Under the pieces are notes generated by a model, which had not been told where the DNA came from, ran no database searches, and saw only the letters and a list, made by a program, of their open reading frames with translations. From Flavobacteriaceae bacterium UBA5079 (GTDB taxonomy: Bacteria; Bacteroidota; Bacteroidia; Flavobacteriales; Flavobacteriaceae), in the NCBI GenBank assembly GCA_002414705.1, contig DIAL01000002.1, forward strand, positions 714 to 20,459: a stretch of 19,746 bases of DNA. The letters run 5' to 3'. This document shows positions 14,509-19,746 of this stretch, piece after piece (within the stretch, counting starts at the first letter, position 1; the number at the start of each line of letters is the position of its first letter). The translations under genes and the position numbers were made by a program.

Positions 14509-15273
14509 TTAATTTATTTTAACAAGTTCCATTTCACCAAAGGATAATCCTTGTTCCAACTTTGCACTTCCTTTATAGGTAATTGTTGGTTCACCATAAG
14601 AAACTATTTTAAGTCTATCAGATACATTGCATTGGTAACTACCATCTCCATAAGCGGTTATTTTAGTTTCTTTATTATTTACTTGAGAAAAATCCACCGT
14701 GCTTTCACCATAGCCAACAATTTTTTGATTTTCAATACTTCCTTTTTCAATAACTAAATAACTTTCGCCATAAATGGATACTTTTAAATCTTTTAACGTG
14801 ACGTCTTTCATGGTTACTTGAGTTTCGCCATAAATACTGAATGATATTTTATCTGAAATGATAGCATCTTCAAAATTAAAACGCTCTTCGCCTCTTAATG
14901 AAAATGATTTTACTTTTTTGTAGTAAATAGTTGCTCTAGCCACAGTTCCGTTATAAGCATCATAAGTTCTGTTTTTCGTGCTTTTTTCTTTGTCTTTTTC
15001 AGTGATAATTTTAGCATCATCTAAATACACTTGGAGTGTTTTGTTTTTTACTTCCACATTAATTTCATCCATGGACTCGCTTATCATTTCAATAACCACT
15101 TCCTCTTTATCACCTGTTTTAAACACAACTTCTATATGCGGACTGATAATCACTTTGTCAAACGTTTTAACATTGAACGTTTTGTTTTGCGCAACGAGTA
15201 AATTAGCACTTAATAAAAATGCAATCAGAAAAAAGGTAATAACTTGTGTGGTACTTTTAAAAACGGTTTTCAT
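14509..15273 (-). CDS. Secreted head-GIN domain protein (DUF2807) with YGE beta-helix repeats
   Basis: The 254-residue exported protein has a signal peptide (about 1-28, ending LLVAQ) and then the GIN pattern (PF10988) with FDKVIISPHIEVVF (38-51). The C-terminal part is a regular series of seven turns, each marked by a Gly-Glu/Asp after an aromatic or Arg: RGE 127, YGE 148, YGE 168, YGE 188, YGD 208, YGE 226, FGE 245. The spacing is 18-21 residues and exactly 20 for three consecutive turns. This indicates a right-handed beta-helix. The acidic ladder could bind metal or another surface; that is inference. GIN proteins are common and poorly characterised in Bacteroidota. The ATG at 15273 begins the signal peptide; the open frame to 15312 was left out. 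It lies 76 bases downstream of the hydrolase gene. Confidence 0.85.
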   Translation of the reverse strand: MKTVFKSTTQVITFFLIAFLLSANLLVAQNKTFNVKTFDKVIISPHIEVVFKTGDKEEVVIEMISESMDEINVEVKNKTLQVYLDDAKIITEKDKEKSTKNRTYDAYNGTVARATIYYKKVKSFSLRGEERFNFEDAIISDKISFSIYGETQVTMKDVTLKDLKVSIYGESYLVIEKGSIENQKIVGYGESTVDFSQVNNKETKITAYGDGSYQCNVSDRLKIVSYGEPTITYKGSAKLEQGLSFGEMELVKIN

Positions 15274-15349
15274 AATGGTTATTTTGATTCGTATACCATT
15301 AAAGACAAACACTTTTTATGATTGTTACAGTTTTAAGAGAATTATTAAT

Positions 15350-16027
15350 TTATAACTCCAAACTTTCACCAATTCCCAACAACATCAAATCTTTATCTTT
15401 TTCAAAAAACTTGCGTTTGGCAACTTCATGATCAATTTCTATATAGCCAAATGTATCATAATGATAACCGAGTACTTTATCACATTGAACGAAATCGCTT
15501 GCCAGAATAGCATCATCAATTCCCATGGTAAAATTATCGCCAATTGGTAAAATAGCTAAATCTAACTTGGTTCGTAATGGAATTAATTTCATATCCATAG
15601 TTAAAGCGGTATCACCAGCAATATAGATGTTTTTATGTTCGCCTTCAATTACAAAACCGCCTGGTTGCCCACCATAACTACCATCTGGAAAAGATGACGT
15701 ATGAATAGCATTAACATATTTGACTTCTCCAAATTCAAAATCCCAGGTTCCTCCATGGTTCATTGGATGTCCTTCAAAACCTTTATTTTGAAAATGGTTT
15801 ACTATTTCAAAATTAGAAACAATAACAGCATCGGTATTTTTAGCAATAGCCTCCACATCCAGAATATGGTCTTGATGCGCATGGGTTAGCAAAATATAAT
15901 CTGCTTTAAGCGAGTTAATATCTATATGTTTTGCATTTGGATTACCAGTAATAAATGGATCTACAAGAATATGAACACCATCTACTTCTATTCCTAAACA
16001 AGCATGACCGTAAAATGTAATTTTCAT
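15350..16027 (-). CDS. Metal-dependent hydrolase, UPF0173-type metallo-beta-lactamase fold
   Basis: The 225-residue cytoplasmic protein has the MBL fold with a full set of metal ligands: HAHQDH (49-54; His49, His51, Asp53, His54), His109 (NAIHTSS), Asp139 (AGDTA) and His189 (GYHYDTFG). The opening MKITFYGHACLGIE and DPFITGNP (23-30) are typical of the UPF0173/YtkL family, which has the usual length of about 225. No substrate is established for the family. It follows menA on the same strand after 78 bases; such linkage to men genes is frequent in flavobacteria as far as I remember, but no pathway role is shown. The start at 16027 has no competing upstream ATG. Confidence 0.9.
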   Translation of the reverse strand: MKITFYGHACLGIEVDGVHILVDPFITGNPNAKHIDINSLKADYILLTHAHQDHILDVEAIAKNTDAVIVSNFEIVNHFQNKGFEGHPMNHGGTWDFEFGEVKYVNAIHTSSFPDGSYGGQPGGFVIEGEHKNIYIAGDTALTMDMKLIPLRTKLDLAILPIGDNFTMGIDDAILASDFVQCDKVLGYHYDTFGYIEIDHEVAKRKFFEKDKDLMLLGIGESLEL

Positions 16028-16105
16028 TGAAAATGGGTTTAAAATTGTTGTAGTGAAAAATACAAAATCTTAAACTATTTCAGTAGGTCTTAAAAAGAAA
16101 ATCTA

Positions 16106-17008
16106 TTAAATAACATAACCAACTCCCATTAAAATGGCGAGCAAAAAGGTAGAAATAGCCACTTTTTTTAGTTCTGAATCTAATAAAGCTGGATTTGTAG
16201 TTTTTTTAACATATAATAAATGCTTCACTAATGGAACATACATAACCATAAACATTAAATTATAAGGAGATACGTAATATAAAATGGCAAATAAAGATGA
16301 CAAAAATATGGCAAAACCAATTAACGTATAATGATAAAGCTTGGCATTTTTTAGACCCAACTTTACAGCCATTGTTATTTTATTCGACTTAATATCCGAA
16401 TTTATATCACGCATATTATTTAAATTTAAAACTGCTACACTTAACAAACCAATTGTAATGGCTGGTAAAATAATAACATGGTCAATTTTTAAAGTATATA
16501 AAAAGTACGTTCCTAAACCACTAACCAAGCCAAAGAAGACAAATACAAATACATCACCTAATCCTTTGTAGCCATAAGCAGATTCACCAACCGTGTAATT
16601 AATGGCAGCATAAACCGAAAATGCGCCTAATGCTAAAAATAGCATGGTATACAAAAAGTGACGCATACCAAACGCATTAAATAATAGCATAACAACTAAT
16701 GCTATAATAACTAAAATATTAATTTTTATAGCCTCAAACATTTGGTCTGGAGTTACTTGACCACTTTGCAAGGCTCGCTGTGGACCAACACGATCTTCAT
16801 TATCGGTTCCTTTTACACCATCGCCATAATCATTGGCAAAATTCGAAAGTACCTGTAATGCTACTGTTGTTAAAAGTGCTAAAACAAAAATATACCAATT
16901 AACATAGCCATTATAAGCCGCAAAACTGGTAGCTAAAATAATTCCTGAAACAGATAAAGGTAATGTACGAAGTCTAGCCGCAGATACCCAATTTTTAATT
17001 GATGGCAT
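16106..17008 (-). CDS. menA: 1,4-Dihydroxy-2-naphthoate polyprenyltransferase (MenA)
   Basis: The 300-residue UbiA-superfamily membrane enzyme transfers the polyprenyl chain to DHNA to give demethylmenaquinone. The first Asp-rich motif is NFANDYGDGVKGTDNEDRVGP (only key parts quoted: N-D-Y-G-D at 59-63, D69, D72, RVGP 73-76). The second is NNMRDINSDIKSNK, with its Asp residues near 215-219, followed by K-x-T-x-A-V-K-L-G, the usual MenA context. Eight to nine hydrophobic helices cover the rest. It starts 9 bases after menB on the same strand, a menB-menA operon. Length is normal (E. coli MenA about 308). Homogentisate and chlorophyll prenyltransferases share the fold, but the menB neighbour and the RVGPxRALQSGQV stretch favour MenA. 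Confidence 0.95.
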   Translation of the reverse strand: MPSIKNWVSAARLRTLPLSVSGIILATSFAAYNGYVNWYIFVLALLTTVALQVLSNFANDYGDGVKGTDNEDRVGPQRALQSGQVTPDQMFEAIKINILVIIALVVMLLFNAFGMRHFLYTMLFLALGAFSVYAAINYTVGESAYGYKGLGDVFVFVFFGLVSGLGTYFLYTLKIDHVIILPAITIGLLSVAVLNLNNMRDINSDIKSNKITMAVKLGLKNAKLYHYTLIGFAIFLSSLFAILYYVSPYNLMFMVMYVPLVKHLLYVKKTTNPALLDSELKKVAISTFLLAILMGVGYVI

Positions 17009-17017
17009 ACACGTTAT

Positions 17018-17857
17018 TTATGGAATCCATTTTTTTGGAAAGTTAGGTTTTCTTTTTTCTAGAAAGGCATCACGGCCTTCTTTAGCTTCGTCTGTCATGT
17101 AAGCTAGTCGTGTAGCTTCGCCAGCAAATACTTGTTGACCAACCATACCATCGTCTGTTAAATTCATAGCGAATTTCAGCATTTTTATAGAGGTTGGCGA
17201 CTTCGCTAAAATTTCTTGAGCCCATTCATATGCAGTCGATTCTAACTCTTCATGTGGAATAACGGCATTTACCATTCCCATATCAAACGCTTCTTGAGCC
17301 GAGTAATTTCGCCCTAAAAAGAAAATTTCACGTGCTTTTTTCTGACCAACCATTTTTGCTAAATAAGCCGATCCGTAACCACCATCAAAACTAGTTACAT
17401 CAGCATCGGTTTGTTTAAAAATAGCGTATTCTTTGCTAGCAAGGGTTAAATCGCACACCACATGTAAACTATGTCCACCTCCAACAGCCCAACCTGGAAC
17501 GACTGCTATGACTGCTTTTGGCATAAAACGTATTAACCGTTGAACTTCCAAAATATTTAATCTGTGGTAACCATCATCACCAACATACCCTTGATGTCCG
17601 CGTGCTGTTTGATCGCCTCCAGAACAAAAACTGTAAACACCATCTTTAGTTGAAGGACCTTCGGCCGATAATAAAACGACACCAATATTGACATCTTCAT
17701 GTGCATCATAAAAAGCATCGTATAACTCACTCGTTGTTTTCGGGCGAAATGCATTTCGAACATTGGGTCTGTTAAAAGCAATACGCGCTACACCATCAGA
17801 TTTCTGATACGTGATATCTTCATATTCTTTAACCGTTTTCCAGTTTGCTACACTCAT
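17018..17857 (-). CDS. menB: 1,4-Dihydroxy-2-naphthoyl-CoA synthase (MenB), bicarbonate-independent type
   Basis: The 279-residue crotonase-fold enzyme closes the naphthoquinone ring of o-succinylbenzoyl-CoA. Landmarks: N-terminal RPNVRNAFRP (30-39), oxyanion loop FCSGGDQ (77-83), GWAVGGGHSLH (122-132), QTDADVTSFDGGYGS (149-163, quoted in part: Q149, D151, S156, D158) and the C-terminal EGRDAFLEKRKPNF. Asp151 sits where E. coli MenB has Gly156. In the literature that aspartate supplies the carboxylate that type I enzymes take from bicarbonate, so this should be a type II enzyme. ATG 17857 is chosen; an upstream in-frame TTG (17875) overlaps the -7 box. First gene of menB-menA. Confidence 0.95.
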   Translation of the reverse strand: MSVANWKTVKEYEDITYQKSDGVARIAFNRPNVRNAFRPKTTSELYDAFYDAHEDVNIGVVLLSAEGPSTKDGVYSFCSGGDQTARGHQGYVGDDGYHRLNILEVQRLIRFMPKAVIAVVPGWAVGGGHSLHVVCDLTLASKEYAIFKQTDADVTSFDGGYGSAYLAKMVGQKKAREIFFLGRNYSAQEAFDMGMVNAVIPHEELESTAYEWAQEILAKSPTSIKMLKFAMNLTDDGMVGQQVFAGEATRLAYMTDEAKEGRDAFLEKRKPNFPKKWIP

Positions 17858-17872
17858 TTTCTTTATTTTTGA

Positions 17873-17899
17873 CAAAAATAATTATTATTTACCTAACAA
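17873..17899 (-). promoter_or_regulatory. Promoter of menB-menA
   Basis: On the minus strand TATTTTTG (17873-17880) is a perfect TAnnTTTG box, 15 bases before the menB ATG. TTG at 17897-17899 is 16 bases upstream, one base shorter than the commonly reported range. Its presence argues against the upstream TTG start of menB. Confidence 0.5.
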
Positions 17900-17908
17900 T
17901 TCAGTACC

Positions 17909-19027
17909 ATGAGACATATTCTGTTTTTATTCGCTTTTATTTTTACATTCGCCACCAGTTTTTCACAAAGCTATTCGTTTAAATCCGTTATTGATTTAGA
18001 TGCTACTGATGTTATTAGTCAAGGAAATACGGGAACTTGTTGGAGCTTTTCAACATCGTCATTTTTAGAAAGTGAAGTAATCAGGTTAACAGGAAAACAA
18101 ATTGACATTTCTGAAATGTTCCAAGTGCGTCATACGTATCCAAAAAAAGCATGGAATTATGTGATGCGCCAAGGAGAAGCACAATTTAGCGAAGGCGGTC
18201 TAGCTCATGATGTTATGAATAGTATTCGCGATTATGGTTTGGTACCACAATCTGTTTACAGTGGTATGGAAACTGGTGCAACGGGACACAATCATGCTGA
18301 AATGGTAGCTGTTTTAAATGGTATGTTGGACGTTTATATTGATAATCCTGGTAGAAGTTTATCGCCAAAATGGCAAGCCGTTGTGACTAGCACTTTAGAT
18401 ACCTATTTAGGAAAAGACATTACGACATTTAATTATGAAGGTGTGGAATATACGCCAAAATCATTTCAGGCCATGACAAAGATAAATCCTGATAATTATG
18501 TGAGCATTACTTCCTTTTCACATCAGCCATTTTATTCGCAATTTATTTTAAACATTCCTGATAATTTCTCGAATGGAAGTTTTTATAATGTACAATTAGA
18601 TGAATTGATTGCCACTATTAACCACGCTTTAGAAAACGGTTTTACGGTTGAATTGGATTGTGATGTGAGCGAAAAAACGTTCTCTGCAAAACATGGTGTT
18701 GCTGTTATTCCTGAAGATGATGCAACGGCTGCCGAAGCCATAATCAGCGTGCGTCCTGAAAAAACAATCACACAAGCTTATAGACAACAAGAATTTGAAA
18801 ATTATGCAACTACAGACGATCATTTGATGCATATAACTGGAATGTTAAAAGATCAAAATGGTACAACATATTATAAAGTAAAAAATTCTTGGGGAACGGA
18901 TGAAAGTCGTGTTGCCAATAATGGATATGTTTATATGAGCGAAGCTTTTATGCGCTTAAAAACGATATCAGTTATGGTTCATAAAGATGCTGTTTCTAGC
19001 GATTTAAAGAAAAAGTTGAAGATATAA
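17909..19027 (+). CDS. Secreted papain-like C1 peptidase (bleomycin hydrolase/aminopeptidase C group)
   Basis: The 372-residue protein has a signal peptide (MRHILFLFAFIFTFATSFSQ, cleavage about 19-20), so it acts outside the cytoplasm. Catalytic residues are in the papain order: Gln38 (oxyanion) and Cys44 in SQGNTGTCWSFS, His308 in DDHLMHITG, Asn326 in KVKNSWGT. The long insert between Cys and His and the DDHLMHI form place it in the C1B bleomycin hydrolase/PepC group rather than cathepsins. Typical PepC enzymes are cytoplasmic hexameric aminopeptidases of about 440 residues. This shorter exported form is of a kind seen in Bacteroidota; specificity is unknown. The mature protein begins almost directly before the active site, so there is no propeptide. 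Divergent from menB with a 51-base gap. Confidence 0.9.
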   Translation: MRHILFLFAFIFTFATSFSQSYSFKSVIDLDATDVISQGNTGTCWSFSTSSFLESEVIRLTGKQIDISEMFQVRHTYPKKAWNYVMRQGEAQFSEGGLAHDVMNSIRDYGLVPQSVYSGMETGATGHNHAEMVAVLNGMLDVYIDNPGRSLSPKWQAVVTSTLDTYLGKDITTFNYEGVEYTPKSFQAMTKINPDNYVSITSFSHQPFYSQFILNIPDNFSNGSFYNVQLDELIATINHALENGFTVELDCDVSEKTFSAKHGVAVIPEDDATAAEAIISVRPEKTITQAYRQQEFENYATTDDHLMHITGMLKDQNGTTYYKVKNSWGTDESRVANNGYVYMSEAFMRLKTISVMVHKDAVSSDLKKKLKI

Positions 19028-19044
19028 TTGTAATTTATATTTCA

Positions 19045-19085
19045 AAAAAAACGATTATAAACATCTAATTTATAATCGTTTTTTT
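19045..19085. terminator. Bidirectional terminator between the C1 peptidase and the S1-domain gene
   Basis: Arms 19045-19061 and 19069-19085 are perfectly complementary over 17 bp (core ACGATTATAAA / TTTATAATCGT with A/T tails) around the 7-base loop CATCTAA. Runs of A on one side and T on the other make it work for both converging genes: it starts 18 bases after the peptidase stop and 27 bases after the stop of the S1-domain gene. Confidence 0.85.
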
Positions 19086-19112
19086 GTAAACTCTAAAAAT
19101 AAATTCTACTTA

Positions 19113-19746
19113 TTATACCAAATAAATCCCGTCGTCTTTAATTTCTATCAGTTTCTTTCTATATAAAGTCCCAACCGCTTTTTTAAAGCTTTTCTTACTC
19201 ATTTGGAGTGTGTTCTTTATAGCTTCAGGATCAGATTTATCTGTCAGGTTTAAATAACCACCATGATCTTCGAGTTCCTTCATAATTAAATCGGCATTCG
19301 GTTCAATACTACGGTAACCCATTTTACCTAATCCAATATCCAATTTATTATCAGGTCGGATTTTCTTTACGTATCCTTTTAATCGGTCACCTATGGATAG
19401 GTCCTGAAAAATATCATCATTAAAAATTAAGCCTTGATGCGTTTTATTTACAATCACATTCATACCAATATCTGATGGATGCGACACTATTAAATCCACT
19501 TCTTGAAACGCTTCAACCGTTAATTCTTTATTATCTAAAAACTGATTAGTTTTACTAGATGCTACCAAACGATTAGATTCATCATCTAGAAAACAATATA
19601 CCAAATACCAGCCACCTTTTTTCATACTGTAGGCTTGTTCTCTAAATGGACAGAATAATTCCTTAACCATTCCCCAATCTAAAAAAGCACCATGTTCTGT
19701 GACCGCATTACATCGTAATAATGCAAATTCGCCACGTTGAATATAC
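19113..19746 (-). CDS. CvfB-like S1-domain RNA-binding protein, 5' end outside window
   Basis: The frame runs from the right edge without a start. The last 211 residues are visible, beginning YIQRGEFALLRCN. AFLDWGMVKELFCPFREQ (partly quoted), LVASSK and VIVNKTHQGLIFNDDIF match the repeated S1/OB-fold strands of the CvfB/YitL family (about 280 residues). The C-terminal 50 residues (from SDPEAIKNTL, with SKKSFKKAVGTLYRKKLIEI) form the winged helix that ends this family. CvfB of Staphylococcus binds RNA and influences virulence and hemolysin expression; in flavobacteria it probably has a general RNA-related role. The ATG at 19670 is internal: the coding sense and the family match continue upstream of it (GAFLDWG just before). 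Converges on the C1 peptidase gene. Confidence 0.88.
   Translation of the reverse strand, partial: YIQRGEFALLRCNAVTEHGAFLDWGMVKELFCPFREQAYSMKKGGWYLVYCFLDDESNRLVASSKTNQFLDNKELTVEAFQEVDLIVSHPSDIGMNVIVNKTHQGLIFNDDIFQDLSIGDRLKGYVKKIRPDNKLDIGLGKMGYRSIEPNADLIMKELEDHGGYLNLTDKSDPEAIKNTLQMSKKSFKKAVGTLYRKKLIEIKDDGIYLV

Noticed and set aside
14978..15355. Plus-strand open frame of 125 codons over the GIN-domain gene
   Set aside because: Hydrophobic, Ser/Thr/Ile-rich translation typical of the complement of a Lys/Glu/Asp-rich gene; no family resemblance.
17858..17875. Longer MenB starting at a TTG codon
   Set aside because: The added six residues are not typical of MenB and the TTG overlaps the -7 promoter box.
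1..19746. Defence island, phage, CRISPR or toxin-antitoxin system
   Set aside because: No repeat array, integrase, transposase, nuclease or small two-gene toxin-like pair could be seen; gene content is metabolic and envelope-related.

Overview
The window is about one-third GC and reads as chromosome of a marine-type member of Bacteroidota, most likely Flavobacteriaceae. The evidence is: Bacteroidota-style promoter boxes (TTG / TAnnTTTG) and no obvious Shine-Dalgarno sequences; a SusC-like plug module and a head-GIN protein; a MenB with the aspartate found in the bicarbonate-independent class; and best matches of remembered families to flavobacterial forms. No rRNA, tRNA, CRISPR array, insertion sequence, phage gene or integrase is visible. 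No gene-free stretch exceeds about 145 bases.

Region 1 (1-3835, all minus strand). The window opens inside the 3' part of an EttA-type ABC-F translation factor, preceded by a 60-residue two-helix membrane protein. A strong hairpin terminator (1342-1368) then closes a five-gene transcription unit read from 3835 down to 1390: DoxX-like membrane protein, NAD(P)H-dependent FMN reductase, GNAT-like acetyltransferase, MarR regulator, pirin/quercetinase-type cupin. Its promoter at 3859-3889 carries a palindrome (3880-3897) over the -33 element, which suggests autoregulation by the MarR protein. The set looks like a quinone/electrophile or redox-stress module.

Region 2 (3979-7371, plus). A methylcrotonyl-CoA-carboxylase-like carboxyltransferase beta subunit has no biotin-carrying partner nearby. 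It is followed after 6 bases by two overlapping genes for secreted, mutually related proteins of unknown function, ending at a hairpin.

Region 3 (7382-17875, mostly minus). This is a menaquinone biosynthesis neighbourhood: menB-menA followed by an MBL-fold hydrolase and a secreted GIN-domain protein, and menC-CPBP protease-menE followed by an exported protein that fuses a SusC-like regulatory/plug module to a YfbK-like von Willebrand A domain. Between the two men blocks, on the plus strand, lie a membrane di-iron hydroxylase (sterol desaturase superfamily) and a short-chain dehydrogenase. menF, menD and menH are not in the window.

Region 4 (17909-19746). A secreted papain-like (C1) peptidase runs divergently from menB. 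A CvfB-like S1 RNA-binding protein, cut by the window end, converges on it, and the two share a 17-bp-stem bidirectional terminator.

The least explained parts are the tandem secreted paralogs behind the orphan carboxyltransferase, the plug-vWA fusion, and the putative MarR operator with its operon. The rest is well-known flavobacterial housekeeping content.
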